NCBI GenBank assembly: GCA_002702705.1
Contig: PABH01000028.1
Coordinates: forward strand, 186,001-250,000
DNA: 64,000 bases
Reading direction: 5' to 3'
From: Anaerolineaceae bacterium
GTDB taxonomy: Bacteria > Chloroflexota > Anaerolineae > Anaerolineales > Anaerolineaceae
A model generated the notes under the pieces. The model had not been told where the DNA came from. It worked only from the letters and a program-made list of their open reading frames with translations, and did no database searches. Each line of letters begins with the position of its first letter. Position 1 is the first letter of the stretch. Below, piece by piece: positions 1 to 9,441 of the stretch. The translations under genes were made by a program, and so were the position numbers.

Positions 1-2
1 CA

Positions 3-368
3 ATTAACAAGTTATTCCAGCAGTATCCGAACATGGATGCCGTATTTGCCGGTAATGATCAGATGGCACTCAGTGTTTTACATTATGCTAATCAGAAGGG
101 AATTCGTATTCCTGAAGATTTAGGCGTTGTCGGGTTTGATAATATCCCCGAGGGAGAATTTTTCTGGCCGCCGTTGACCAGCATACAACAAGAATTTCAT
201 CATATTGGAACGGTGGCTGTTCAAGAAATGCTCAAAGCAATCGAAGCGAATCGAAAAAATGATCTTGTTGAAGCGCGAACGATTATGCTTTCTCCATCAT
301 TGGTGGTTCGCGAAAGTTCGTTAAGGCTCAAGGAGGTGCAACCGCGTTCTAGTGTCAAAAAACCCTAA
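3..368 (+). CDS. LacI/GalR-family transcriptional regulator, C-terminal part (5' end outside window)
   Basis: The frame is open from the left edge, so this is the last 121 residues of a longer protein. It matches the sugar-binding core of LacI/GalR repressors: a DAVFAGNDQMAL stretch (the 'F..ND..A.G' effector-domain signature) is followed by IPEDLGVVGFDN and a C-terminal LVVRESS-type end. The DNA-binding helix-turn-helix lies outside the window. It sits about 150 bases upstream of an arabinose transport and catabolic operon on the same strand, so I infer that it is the local arabinose-responsive repressor. The ligand is not shown by sequence. Confidence 0.88.
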   Translation: MNKLFQQYPNMDAVFAGNDQMALSVLHYANQKGIRIPEDLGVVGFDNIPEGEFFWPPLTSIQQEFHHIGTVAVQEMLKAIEANRKNDLVEARTIMLSPSLVVRESSLRLKEVQPRSSVKKP

Positions 369-379
369 TCCCTTAAATA

Positions 380-423
380 GAAAGTGCCCGCCAGAATCAA
401 AATGGAAATTAGCAAGCACTTTC
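380..423. promoter_or_regulatory. Inverted repeat between the regulator gene and the arabinose operon
   Basis: GAAAGTGC (380-387) and GCACTTTC (416-423) form a perfect 8-bp inverted repeat with a 28-base spacer. It lies in the 153-base gap between the LacI-type gene and the sugar-binding-protein gene. There is no T-tract, so it is not a simple terminator. It could be a pair of operator half-sites or an mRNA stem. This is an inference from position only. Confidence 0.3.
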
Positions 424-521
424 GTCGGAGCGATCAATCCTTGAATCAGAAGGATAAATCGCAAACCCAAACAAATTTTATCTCATTTCCATAAAACAAT
501 AAACTCGAAGGAGAGTTGAAA

Positions 522-1628
522 ATGTCTCGAATTAAGACGATCGCTTTTTTGGTTTTAATTGCCGTAATGTTGTTAGCAGCTTGTTCCCCCGCAGCAGCCC
601 CAGCCACCAATGAAGAACCCGCAGCGGAAGAAACCTCCAATGGTAAATTAGTTGCGATTTCGATGCCGACCAAATCCTCTTCCCGCTGGATTTCCGATGG
701 GAACAGCATGGTAACCACATTTGAAGAAATGGGTTATGAAACCGATTTGCAATACGCAGAAGATGATATTCCCAATCAATTAGCACAAATCGAAAACATG
801 GTTACCAAAGGTGCAGATGTTCTCGTGATTGCAGCCATTGATGGAAGCACATTATCTGACATTCTTCAAAAAGCACATGATGCCGGCATTCTCGTGATTG
901 CTTATGACCGTCTGATTACCAAAACCCCCAATGTTGATTATTATGTAACATTTGACAATTTCCAGGTTGGTGTTTTACAAGCCAGCCAGATTGAAACCGC
1001 TTTGAAATTAAAAGACGGTAATGGCCCATACAATATCGAATTATTCGGTGGCTCACCGGACGATACCAATGCCTTCTATTTTTATGATGGTGCTATGTCC
1101 ATTTTACAACCCTATATCGACAATGGTCAGTTAGTTGTTCAAAGTGGCCAGATGGGAATGGACAAAGTTTCCACCCTGCGTTGGGATGGTGCAACAGCCC
1201 AGGCTCGTATGGATAATATCTTAAGTGCTTATTACACTGACAAACAGGTTGATGCCGTGCTTTCTCCTTATGATGGTCTGAGCATTGGTATTCTCTCCTC
1301 TTTGAAAGGTGTAGGTTATGGCACTGGTGATTTACCGATGCCCGTTGTCACCGGCCAGGATGCCGAAATTGCCTCCATTAAATCCATGATTGCTGGTGAA
1401 CAGAGTTACACAGTCTTTAAAGATACCCGTGACTTAGCCAAACAGGCCGCCTTGATGGTTGATGCTCACTTAAAAGGTCAGGAAGTTCCGATCAACGATA
1501 CCGAAACCTATAACAATGAAGTAAAAGTTGTTCCTTCTTACCTGTTAGTGCCATATAGTGTTGATATTACCAACTACGAAGCTTTGTTAGTTGATACTGG
1601 CTACTATACCGCAGATCAACTCAAGTAA
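522..1628 (+). CDS. Sugar ABC transporter substrate-binding lipoprotein (ChvE/XylF type)
   Basis: This 368-residue lipoprotein should be anchored outside the membrane and pass a pentose or hexose to the downstream ABC importer. The first 20 residues are a lipoprotein signal ending in the lipobox LLAAC (Cys21). A short Ala/Pro/Glu-rich linker follows, then a periplasmic-binding-protein type I fold, with the family pattern '[15 protein letters not shown]...[10 protein letters not shown]' and a GQDAE segment near the end. ATG at 522 is chosen because GAAGGAGAG ends about 7 bases upstream; an in-frame TTG at 516 is too close to that site. The genes that follow make L-arabinose the likely ligand, by inference. 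Confidence 0.9.
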   Translation: MSRIKTIAFLVLIAVMLLAACSPAAAPATNEEPAAEETSNGKLVAISMPTKSSSRWISDGNSMVTTFEEMGYETDLQYAEDDIPNQLAQIENMVTKGADVLVIAAIDGSTLSDILQKAHDAGILVIAYDRLITKTPNVDYYVTFDNFQVGVLQASQIETALKLKDGNGPYNIELFGGSPDDTNAFYFYDGAMSILQPYIDNGQLVVQSGQMGMDKVSTLRWDGATAQARMDNILSAYYTDKQVDAVLSPYDGLSIGILSSLKGVGYGTGDLPMPVVTGQDAEIASIKSMIAGEQSYTVFKDTRDLAKQAALMVDAHLKGQEVPINDTETYNNEVKVVPSYLLVPYSVDITNYEALLVDTGYYTADQLK

Positions 1629-1643
1629 TTTTTACCTGTGTCC

Positions 1644-1682
1644 ATTGAGTGGGGGCTCCGGCTCCCACTCAATTCCTTTTTT
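1644..1682 (+). terminator. Hairpin plus T-tract between binding-protein and ATPase genes (probable attenuator)
   Basis: ATTGAGTGGG (1644-1653) pairs with CCCACTCAAT (1664-1673), with further G-C rich bases inside, and TCCTTTTTT follows. It lies in the gap between the binding-protein and ATPase genes of one transporter, where a leaky terminator or 3'-stabilising stem commonly raises binding-protein level over the membrane components. The structure is seen directly; the role is inferred. Confidence 0.7.
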
Positions 1683-1717
1683 CTCACATTTAAAAGTAAT
1701 CTAAGGATGAAATGAAT

Positions 1718-3256
1718 ATGTCTGATAATATTTTAGAAATGCGTAATATTACAAAGACATTTCCCGGCGTGAAAGCGTTAGATAATGTAAATTTTACAGT
1801 TAAACGGGGGGAGATCCATGCTCTGGTAGGGGAAAATGGTGCAGGTAAATCGACACTTATGAAAGTATTAAGTGGCGTACATCCTCATGGAACCTATGAA
1901 GGTGACATATTTTTCAACGGACAAAAATGTCAATTTAAAGATATTAGCCAGAGTGAAAAAATCGGATTGGTGATTATTCACCAGGAGCTGGCTTTGGTGC
2001 CGTTTTTATCGATCGCGGAAAATATTTTTCTTGGCAATGAACGGCAAAAAATGGGGATTATTAGTTGGTTTGATACCACAGAACAAACCAATGCTCTGTT
2101 AAAGAAGGTTGGATTACATGAACCACCTTCCACCAAAGTATCTGATTTAGGGGTTGGTAAACAACAGCTTGTGGAAATTGCAAAAGCTTTGGCTAAAGAA
2201 GTTAAATTATTAATCTTAGACGAACCAACGGCTAGTTTAAATGAAAATGATAGTCAGGCATTATTAGAATTATTACTACAATTAAAACAACAAGGTATTA
2301 CTTCGATTTTAATTTCCCATAAATTGAGTGAAATTTCCAGAGTGGCTGATTCTATTACCATCTTGCGGGATGGAGCTACGATTGAAACTTTGGATTGTTT
2401 GGAAGATCAAATTTCAGAAGATCGAATCATCCGCGGAATGGTTGGTAGAGAATTAACGAACCGGTTTCCGCCCCGAGTTTCAAATATTGGCGAAACCATT
2501 TTAGAAGTGAAAGATTGGACGGCGTATCATCCGATCTATGATGGGCGAAAGGTTTGTGATCAAATTAATATCAGTGTTCGAAAAGGCGAAGTTGTTGGAA
2601 TTTCCGGTTTGATGGGTTCGGGTAGAACGGAACTGGCAATGAGTATCTTCGGCCATTCATACGGAAGACATATTACCGGTACGGTATATAAGGATGGGCA
2701 GGAAATTGATGTAAGCACGATCGACAAAGCCATAACAAATGGGATTGCATATGCAACGGAAGATCGTAAAACCTATGGTTTGGTATTGATCGATAACATC
2801 AAGGACAATATCACCTTATCCAATTTGGAAGAGATTTCAGATAAGATGGTGATCAATGAACCACGTGAATTAACCGTAACGAATGAATATCGAGAGAAAT
2901 TAAGTATTAAATGCTCCAGCATATTACAAAAAACAGTTAACCTTTCTGGTGGAAACCAACAAAAGGTGGTTCTCAGCAAATGGTTGTTTGCAAATCCGGA
3001 CATATTGTTTTTAGATGAACCCACACGGGGAATTGATGTGGGTGCGAAATATGAAATTTATACCATTATTAATCAACTGGCCAGTGAAGGTAAAGGAATT
3101 ATTTTAATCTCATCTGAACTACCGGAAATTTTGGGGGTTTGCGACCGTATTTATGTTATGAGTGAAGGCAAAATTGTTGGTGAAATGCTGGCAAAGGACG
3201 CCTCACAAGAATCTATTATGAAATGTATTATGACCCAACAAGAGGTGATCAAATAA
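1718..3256 (+). CDS. Sugar ABC transporter ATP-binding protein with two nucleotide-binding domains (GguA/XylG/MglA type)
   Basis: This 512-residue cytoplasmic ATPase energises the adjacent permease. Domain 1 has Walker [10 protein letters not shown] (residues 38-46), a divergent signature ([13 protein letters not shown]) and Walker [12 protein letters not shown]. Domain 2 has a degenerate Walker A (GLMGSGRTE), an intact signature LSGGNQQ near residue 409, and [10 protein letters not shown]. One canonical and one degenerate P-loop is normal for this sugar-importer family. ATG 1718 is preferred over 1712 because family members begin a few residues before [17 protein letters not shown] and the AAGGA at 1703-1707 is better spaced. 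The stop overlaps the permease start. Confidence 0.93.
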   Translation: MSDNILEMRNITKTFPGVKALDNVNFTVKRGEIHALVGENGAGKSTLMKVLSGVHPHGTYEGDIFFNGQKCQFKDISQSEKIGLVIIHQELALVPFLSIAENIFLGNERQKMGIISWFDTTEQTNALLKKVGLHEPPSTKVSDLGVGKQQLVEIAKALAKEVKLLILDEPTASLNENDSQALLELLLQLKQQGITSILISHKLSEISRVADSITILRDGATIETLDCLEDQISEDRIIRGMVGRELTNRFPPRVSNIGETILEVKDWTAYHPIYDGRKVCDQINISVRKGEVVGISGLMGSGRTELAMSIFGHSYGRHITGTVYKDGQEIDVSTIDKAITNGIAYATEDRKTYGLVLIDNIKDNITLSNLEEISDKMVINEPRELTVTNEYREKLSIKCSSILQKTVNLSGGNQQKVVLSKWLFANPDILFLDEPTRGIDVGAKYEIYTIINQLASEGKGIILISSELPEILGVCDRIYVMSEGKIVGEMLAKDASQESIMKCIMTQQEVIK

Positions 3257-4416
3257 TGAAAACTTTGGCTAACCTTTTTAAGAATAATATCCGTGAATAT
3301 GGGATGTTAATCGCTTTAATCGCCATTATGATCTTTTTCCAGGTAGCCACAAAAGGTACCCTGTTAAAACCGGTAAATATTACAAATTTGATTTTACAAA
3401 ATAGTTATATTGTCATTATGGCCTTAGGTATGCTGCTTGTTATTGTTGCCGGACATATCGACTTATCTGTTGGGTCGATTGTCGGTTTTATTGGTGCGGT
3501 TGCAGCTGTGCTTATGGTACGTTACAACCTCAATTTTGCATTAACCATATTGATTAGTTTATTAATCGGTGCATTGATTGGGGCATGGCAAGGGTTTTGG
3601 ATTTCAAATATCAAAATCCCATCATTTATTGCCACCCTGGCTAGTATGTTGATTTTCCGTGGTTTGACTTTAGCTTTGTTAGCTGGTGAATCCGTTGGTC
3701 CTTTTCCCGTAGCATTCCAGAAATTAAGCTCCGGTTTTATACCTGATTTTTTTGGAGAAACCAGTATCCATATTACCACCCTCGTTATTGGTGCAATCCT
3801 TTCCGTTGTTTTGGTCTTTATTGATATCAGAGCCAGAAAAAACCAGGAAAATTACCATTTTGATGTGCTGCCATTACCATTCTTCATCGCAAAAAACGTG
3901 GCGATCAGCGGGGCTATTATGGGTTTATGTTACTTAATGGCTTCCTATAAAGGTCTGCCGAATGTATTGGTGCTGTTATTTATTTTGATTGCGATCTATA
4001 CCTTTGTCACCTCACAAACCGTGATTGGCCGCAGAATTTACGCCATGGGTGGTAATGAAAAAGCCGCCAGTTTATCCGGTGTAAATACGAAACGCCTGCT
4101 TTTTAATACCTTTGTCAATATGGGTGTATTAAGCGCATTGGCAGGGATGGTGTTTGCTGCTCGTTTGAATGTCGCGACACCAAAAGCTGGTAACAGTTTT
4201 GAATTGGATGTCATTGCTGCCGTTTTTATTGGTGGGGCATCTGCCAGCGGCGGTATTGGTACTGTTATTGGGGCAGTCATTGGTGCTTTTATTATGGGTG
4301 TTATGAACAACGGCATGTCCATTCTGGGTGTTGGAATCGATTGGCAGCAAGCCATTAAAGGTGGTGTTTTACTTTTGGCTGTCTTTTTTGATGTGTATAA
4401 CAAACGCAAGGGTTAG
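3256..4416 (+). CDS. Sugar ABC transporter permease (GguB/XylH type)
   Basis: This 386-residue polytopic membrane protein has about ten hydrophobic segments and the typical permease sequences GMLLVIVAGHIDLSVGSIVGF near the N-terminus and VIAAVFIGGASASGGIGTVIGA near the C-terminus. The start ATG overlaps the ATPase stop (TAATG), with GAGGTGA about 6 bases upstream, which indicates translational coupling; a longer reading from an upstream codon would lie inside the ATPase gene. It forms the membrane channel of the importer made with the two preceding genes, and its cargo is probably L-arabinose from context. Confidence 0.93.
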   Translation: MKTLANLFKNNIREYGMLIALIAIMIFFQVATKGTLLKPVNITNLILQNSYIVIMALGMLLVIVAGHIDLSVGSIVGFIGAVAAVLMVRYNLNFALTILISLLIGALIGAWQGFWISNIKIPSFIATLASMLIFRGLTLALLAGESVGPFPVAFQKLSSGFIPDFFGETSIHITTLVIGAILSVVLVFIDIRARKNQENYHFDVLPLPFFIAKNVAISGAIMGLCYLMASYKGLPNVLVLLFILIAIYTFVTSQTVIGRRIYAMGGNEKAASLSGVNTKRLLFNTFVNMGVLSALAGMVFAARLNVATPKAGNSFELDVIAAVFIGGASASGGIGTVIGAVIGAFIMGVMNNGMSILGVGIDWQQAIKGGVLLLAVFFDVYNKRKG

Positions 4417-4462
4417 TTTATTTAGTCGGATGAAATGTTCGTTAGATTGATGGAGCAGTAAG

Positions 4463-5464
4463 TTGAAAGTTCTTCGATTGCATTCAGCAGGCAAACTTCA
4501 GTTTCATGAAGAAAAAGAACCACATCTTTTATCCGGTCAAAAACTGGTAAAACTGGGTGCAGTTGGTATTTGTGGGTCTGATCTGCATTGGTTCAACAGC
4601 AGCGGCATTGGTGACGCAAAATTACAAAACCCGCTGGTGTTAGGACATGAAATGGCGGGTTGGACGGAAGACGGTCAGCTCGTTGCGATTGACCCATCCG
4701 TTCCTTGTGGTAAATGTGATTATTGCTTAGAGGGGAATCCTAATTTATGCCCAACCCAACGTTTTGCCGGACATGCAGGTGAAGATGGCGGTTCACGTGA
4801 ATACATGGCCTGGCCAAGTGATTGTTTGTTTCCCTTGCCGGAAGGATTTACCGCTTCGGATGGTGCCATGCTGGAACCGCTCGGCGTAGCCATGTATGCT
4901 TTACAGCTGAGTAATTTTCAAATTGGGGATTCAGTTGGCGTTTTTGGATGTGGTCCGATTGGTTTGTTGATCATACAATTGGCCAGGTTAGCGGGTGCAA
5001 GCCAAATTATTGCTACGGACGTTTTGCAGCATCGTGTAAATGCGGCGATAGCCAACGGGGTCGACCAAAGTTATTTCGTGAAGGATATCTCAGCAGAAAA
5101 TCAATTTCAAGACTCTTTTCCAGGAAAACAACTTGATGTGGTATTTGAAGTTGCGGGTGACCAGGATGCCGTTAATTCCGCTTTGGCGCTGGTTAAACCA
5201 GGCGGCAAAGTGATATTGGTTGGCATTCCAGCGAATGACCGGACAGAGGTCTCTGCTTCATTGGTACGCAGAAAAGGGCTGGCTTTGCAGTGGGTGAGAA
5301 GAATGAAACATACCTATCCCAGATCGATCGAATTGGTAAAACAAGGTTTGGTTGATGTGAGAACAATAGTATCGCATCACCTGCCATTTGATCAGGCAGA
5401 AGAAGCATTTTTAATTGCTCAGCGGCGTGAGGGATTAAAAGTGATGCTGACATTTAATAAATAA
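4463..5464 (+). CDS. Zinc-dependent medium-chain alcohol/polyol dehydrogenase
   Basis: This 333-residue MDR-family enzyme should oxidise an alcohol or sugar alcohol with NAD(P). The catalytic-zinc ligands are visible: Cys37 in GICGSDLHW, His62-Glu63 in GHEMAG and Glu138 in LEPLG. The structural-zinc cysteines are Cys82, 85, 88 and 96. The nucleotide-binding loop is GCGPIG (162-167). The start is TTG at 4463, with TGGAG about 7 bases before it. It lies between the arabinose permease and ribulokinase genes, so a pentose, pentitol or related substrate is plausible, but it is not a step of the canonical AraBAD route and the substrate cannot be read from sequence. Confidence 0.87.
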   Translation: MKVLRLHSAGKLQFHEEKEPHLLSGQKLVKLGAVGICGSDLHWFNSSGIGDAKLQNPLVLGHEMAGWTEDGQLVAIDPSVPCGKCDYCLEGNPNLCPTQRFAGHAGEDGGSREYMAWPSDCLFPLPEGFTASDGAMLEPLGVAMYALQLSNFQIGDSVGVFGCGPIGLLIIQLARLAGASQIIATDVLQHRVNAAIANGVDQSYFVKDISAENQFQDSFPGKQLDVVFEVAGDQDAVNSALALVKPGGKVILVGIPANDRTEVSASLVRRKGLALQWVRRMKHTYPRSIELVKQGLVDVRTIVSHHLPFDQAEEAFLIAQRREGLKVMLTFNK

Positions 5465-5486
5465 AGCGTTTGTGTAAGGAGTTATG

Positions 5487-7160
5487 ATGGCAAAATATAC
5501 AATTGGTGTGGATTTTGGTTCAGAATCGGGTAGAGCGGTTTTGGTAAATGTCAGTAACGGTGAGGAATTAGCCACCAGTGTTCATGCCTATGCAAATAAC
5601 GTCATTGATGAAAAATTACCGGATTCAGAAGTTTACCTTGAGCCGGATTGGGCATTACAAGACCCAAATGATTATTTGGAAGTATTTAAGCAAACCATTC
5701 CATCAGTGATAGCTGAAAGCGGTGTTGACCCGGAAGATATTATTGGAATTGGCATCGACTTTACAGCCTGCACCATGCTGCCTACCAAAGCGGATGGTAC
5801 TCCTTTGTGCTTTTTACCGGAATGGAGAGAAAACCCCCACGCATGGATTAAATTATGGAAACATCATGCTGCACAACCAGAAGCTGATCAAATCAACGCC
5901 ACGGCCCGTGCAATGGGACAGGATTGGTTAGACCGGTATGGCGGAAAAATAAGTTCAGAATGGTTTTTCTCCAAAACACTTCAGATTTTGGATGAAGCAC
6001 CAGAAGTATATGATGCGGCCGACCGTTTACTTGAAGCAGCGGATTGGGTGGTCTGGCAGTTATGTGGTGTGGAAACGCGCAACGCCTGTACGGCCGGATA
6101 TAAAGCAATGTGGTCTAAAAAGGAAGGTTTTCCGGAGAAAAAATACTTTGCAGCGCTTGATCCACGTTTGGAAAATGTGGTTGATGAAAAGATGACCCGG
6201 GATATTAAGTCAATAGGAGAAAAAGCCGGAGAATTAACAGAAGAAGCCGCAAAATGGACTGGATTAAAACCGGGTACGGCGGTTGCTGTTGCTAATGTGG
6301 ATGCGCATGTATCGGTTCCGGCTGCAACGGTGGCTGGACCGGGTCAAATGGTGATGGTGATGGGTACCAGTACCTGCCATATGGTGTTAGGTGAAGAAGA
6401 AAAACAGGTGCCGGGCATTTGTGGTTATGTGGAAGATGGCATTTTACCTGGTTTGATTGGATATGAAGCCGGGCAGTCATGTGTTGGCGATCATTTTGCC
6501 TGGTTTGTTGAAAACTGTGTTCCGGCTGTCTACGAAGAAGAAGCAAAGGCTCGCCAGATGAATATTCACCAATTATTGGAGGAAAAAGCTGCCAAACTAA
6601 AACCGGGTGAAAGTGGTTTGATTGCTTTAGATTGGTGGAATGGGAACCGTTCGGTATTGGTTGATGTCGACCTGACCGGTTTGTTAATTGGTGCCACCTT
6701 GTTAACAAAACCGGAAGAAATCTACCGGGCGTTGATTGAAGCGACTGCCTATGGTACTCGTGTCATCATTGAGACATTGGAAAATCACGGTGTGCCTGTT
6801 AATGAATTGGTGGCTTGTGGTGGTCTGCCGGAAAAGAATGAATTATTAATGCAAATTTACGCGGATGTAACCGGCCGCGAATTTAAAGTGGCCGGATCCT
6901 CCCAGACGCCTGCTTTAGGCTCGGCTATGTTTGGAGCGGTAGCTGCAGGTAAGGAAATGGGTGGGTTTGATTCGATTTTCGAAGCAGCCCCGGTGATGGG
7001 AAAACTAAAAGATAAGAGTTATCAACCAAATTCGGATGCGACAAAAGTATATGACAGGTTGTTTGCGGAATATCAACTTTTGCATGATTATTTCGGCCGC
7101 GGTGAAAACAATGTTATGAAACGCTTAAAAGGCATCAAAGCAGAAGCACGGAAATTGTAA
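5487..7160 (+). CDS. araB: Ribulokinase (FGGY-family kinase)
   Basis: This enzyme phosphorylates L-ribulose to L-ribulose 5-phosphate, the second step of L-arabinose breakdown. The 557-residue protein begins with the FGGY ATPase motif [15 protein letters not shown]. It carries [14 protein letters not shown], a GTSTCHM phosphate-binding loop and NVDAHV with a probable catalytic Asp near residue 272, and the late FGGY motif region with ACGGLPEKN. The length matches bacterial AraB. ATG 5487 is chosen over the adjacent ATG 5484 because AAGGAG ends at 5481. It is followed after 36 bases by araD. Confidence 0.95.
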   Translation: MAKYTIGVDFGSESGRAVLVNVSNGEELATSVHAYANNVIDEKLPDSEVYLEPDWALQDPNDYLEVFKQTIPSVIAESGVDPEDIIGIGIDFTACTMLPTKADGTPLCFLPEWRENPHAWIKLWKHHAAQPEADQINATARAMGQDWLDRYGGKISSEWFFSKTLQILDEAPEVYDAADRLLEAADWVVWQLCGVETRNACTAGYKAMWSKKEGFPEKKYFAALDPRLENVVDEKMTRDIKSIGEKAGELTEEAAKWTGLKPGTAVAVANVDAHVSVPAATVAGPGQMVMVMGTSTCHMVLGEEEKQVPGICGYVEDGILPGLIGYEAGQSCVGDHFAWFVENCVPAVYEEEAKARQMNIHQLLEEKAAKLKPGESGLIALDWWNGNRSVLVDVDLTGLLIGATLLTKPEEIYRALIEATAYGTRVIIETLENHGVPVNELVACGGLPEKNELLMQIYADVTGREFKVAGSSQTPALGSAMFGAVAAGKEMGGFDSIFEAAPVMGKLKDKSYQPNSDATKVYDRLFAEYQLLHDYFGRGENNVMKRLKGIKAEARKL

Positions 7161-7196
7161 ACGGATCATGTAGATCATTAGAAAGGATCTATTGGT

Positions 7197-7838
7197 ATGT
7201 TGGAGAAATTAAAAGAAGAACTGGTAACACTACATCTCGAATTACCGAAAAACAATCTGGTGGTATGGACTGGAGGGAATATCAGTGCCCGTGATCCTGA
7301 AACCAATATGGTGGTGATTAAACCATCCGGTGTTCGTTATGAGGTGCTAAAACCAGAGGATCTGGTTGTTTTAGACTTGGAAGGAAATATCATAGAAGGC
7401 AAATATAAACCTTCTTCTGATACGTACAGTCATTTATATATTTACCGCCACCGGCCCGATGTGGGTGGCGTGGTTCATACCCATTCCCGTTATGCTTGTG
7501 CTTTTGCTGCCGTTGGTAAGCCAATCCCGGTGGTGTTAACGGCCATCGCAGATGAGTTTGGCGGACCGATCCCATGCGGTGGTTTTGCTTTGATTGGGGA
7601 TGAAGCGATTGGAAAAGTGGTGGTGGAAAGTATTGGGAACTCCCCTGCCGTTTTATTAAAAAATCATGGTGTTTTTACGGTGGGTAAAGACGCGGTTTCC
7701 GCGACAAAGGCCGCCATTATGACGGAAGATGCAGCAGCCAGTGTTTGGATGGCCATGCAAATTGGTACGCCGGAAGAAATTCCAGCTGATCTGGTGGCAA
7801 AACTACACAACCGTTATACCAATGTTTACGGACAATAA
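7197..7838 (+). CDS. araD: L-ribulose-5-phosphate 4-epimerase (class II aldolase family)
   Basis: This enzyme converts L-ribulose 5-phosphate to D-xylulose 5-phosphate, which feeds the pentose phosphate pathway. The 213-residue sequence shows TGGNIS (25-30), a phosphate-binding IKPSGV, Asp75 in SSDTYSH, the zinc pair His94-His96 in VHTHSRYA, and a third zinc His157 in LLKNHGVF. It is about 18 residues shorter than E. coli AraD (231). The shortening appears to fall in the loop between the IPCGGF segment and the KNHG motif, so the active site looks intact. The assignment over L-fuculose-phosphate aldolase rests mostly on its place between araB and araA. Confidence 0.9.
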   Translation: MLEKLKEELVTLHLELPKNNLVVWTGGNISARDPETNMVVIKPSGVRYEVLKPEDLVVLDLEGNIIEGKYKPSSDTYSHLYIYRHRPDVGGVVHTHSRYACAFAAVGKPIPVVLTAIADEFGGPIPCGGFALIGDEAIGKVVVESIGNSPAVLLKNHGVFTVGKDAVSATKAAIMTEDAAASVWMAMQIGTPEEIPADLVAKLHNRYTNVYGQ

Positions 7839-7865
7839 TGTGTAAGGATTAAAGGAGAGTCGTTT

Positions 7866-9365
7866 ATGATTGACCTGAAACAATATGAAGTTTGGTTTGT
7901 CACTGGAAGCCAACACCTTTACGGACCAGAAACCCTGGATCAAATTAAAATCCACTCACAAGAAATTACAGCTGGTTTGGCAGCACAACTTCCGGTTAAA
8001 GTGGTTTATAAACCGGTAATGACAACTTCCGAGGAGATATATGAATTGTGTTTAGCTGCAAACGCTGAAAAGCAGTGTATTGGTTTAATTACCTGGATGC
8101 ACACTTTTTCTCCGGCTCAAAAATGGATAAGGGGATTAACCACGCTAAAAAAACCTTTTGTCCATCTGCATACACAATATAATGCGGAAATCCCATGGTC
8201 TGAAATTGACATGGATTTTATGAACCTAAATCAAGCAGCACATGGAGACCGTGAGTATGGGTTTATTGGCAGCCGTCTCCGCTTGAACCGAAAAGTTGTG
8301 GTAGGACATTGGCAGGATCCTGAAGTAATCGCCGCCTTATCTTCTTGGTCTCGTTCAGCCAGCGCTTGGGCGGATTGGAAAACCCTGAAAATTGCCCGCT
8401 TTGGTGATAATATGCGCGAAGTAGCTGTTACCGAAGGGGATAAAGTCGAAGCGCATATTCAATTCGGCTATGCAGTTTTTGGGTATGGTGTAGGTGACCT
8501 GGTGCGAGCGGTTGATTCAGTTTCCGAAGGTGAAATTGATGAGCTAATCAACGTTTATCATCAAGAATACGAAGTTGCCCCTGAATTGCAAAAAAATGGT
8601 GATAAATATGAATCGTTAAGGGAAGCTGCAAAAATCGAAGCTGGGATGCGTCGTTTTTTGGAAGCAGGCGGATTTAAAGCCTTCACAACCACATTTGAAG
8701 ATTTGCATGGGTTAGCTCAATTACCTGGTTTGGCAGTACAGCGGTTGATGGCGGATGGGTACGGTTTTGGGGCTGAAGGTGATTGGAAAACAGCTGCATT
8801 AGTTCGTGCCATGAAAGTGATGAGTGCTGGTTTGGAAGGGGGCACATCCTTTATGGAAGATTACACCTATCATTTCAGTCCCTCCGGAGACAAGGTATTG
8901 GGAGCCCATATGCTGGAAGTTTGCCCCAGCATCGCCCAAGGCAAATCCCGCCTCGAAATTCACCAGCTTTCGATTGGTGATAAAGAAGATCCTGCTCGTT
9001 TAGTGTTTGACACGCGGATTGGACCGGCATTAAATGCCTCCATAATGCATATGGGTGAACGGTTCCGTTTGTTGGTGAATGAAGTGGATGTTGTTCCTAC
9101 GGATGCACCCCTGCCGAAATTACCGGTTGCTCGTGCCTTTTGGGCACCAAAACCTGATTTAAAAGTGGCAGCGGCAGCCTGGATCTATGCAGGCGGGGCG
9201 CACCATACCTGTTTCAGCCAGATTGTTACAACCGAACAGCTACAAGATTTTGCTGAAATGGCAAATATGGAATTTTTACTAATCAATGATAAGACCGACT
9301 TGTCTGAATTTAAAAAAGAACTGCGTTGGAATGATCTCTATTTTAAGTTAAATAAATCGTTGTAG
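7866..9365 (+). CDS. araA: L-arabinose isomerase
   Basis: This enzyme isomerises L-arabinose to L-ribulose, the first catabolic step. The 499-residue length is that of bacterial AraA. The four metal ligands of the family are present in order: Glu304 in GAEGDW, Glu331 in [10 protein letters not shown], His348 in GAHMLEVCP and His447 in GGAHHTCFS. The N-terminus [17 protein letters not shown] is characteristic. The gene has an AAAGGAGAG site before its ATG, lies 27 bases after araD, and is the last gene before a strong terminator. Confidence 0.97.
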   Translation: MIDLKQYEVWFVTGSQHLYGPETLDQIKIHSQEITAGLAAQLPVKVVYKPVMTTSEEIYELCLAANAEKQCIGLITWMHTFSPAQKWIRGLTTLKKPFVHLHTQYNAEIPWSEIDMDFMNLNQAAHGDREYGFIGSRLRLNRKVVVGHWQDPEVIAALSSWSRSASAWADWKTLKIARFGDNMREVAVTEGDKVEAHIQFGYAVFGYGVGDLVRAVDSVSEGEIDELINVYHQEYEVAPELQKNGDKYESLREAAKIEAGMRRFLEAGGFKAFTTTFEDLHGLAQLPGLAVQRLMADGYGFGAEGDWKTAALVRAMKVMSAGLEGGTSFMEDYTYHFSPSGDKVLGAHMLEVCPSIAQGKSRLEIHQLSIGDKEDPARLVFDTRIGPALNASIMHMGERFRLLVNEVDVVPTDAPLPKLPVARAFWAPKPDLKVAAAAWIYAGGAHHTCFSQIVTTEQLQDFAEMANMEFLLINDKTDLSEFKKELRWNDLYFKLNKSL

Positions 9366-9403
9366 ATCGATACATCATTTTTTGATCACTTCTCCTTATA
9401 AAG

Positions 9404-9430
9404 AAAAACCACCCGATGCGGGTGGTTTTT
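9404..9430. terminator. Bidirectional rho-independent terminator
   Basis: CCACCCG (9409-9415), loop ATG and CGGGTGG (9419-9425) form a perfect stem flanked by A5 on the left and T5 on the right. It separates the convergent araA and exporter-permease genes and can serve both strands. Confidence 0.9.
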
Positions 9431-9441
9431 CTGGTTGAACG

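Noticed and set aside
6292-6708. A 138-codon open frame on the - strand inside araB.
   Set aside because: Antisense to a gene with intact kinase motifs, so it is a shadow.
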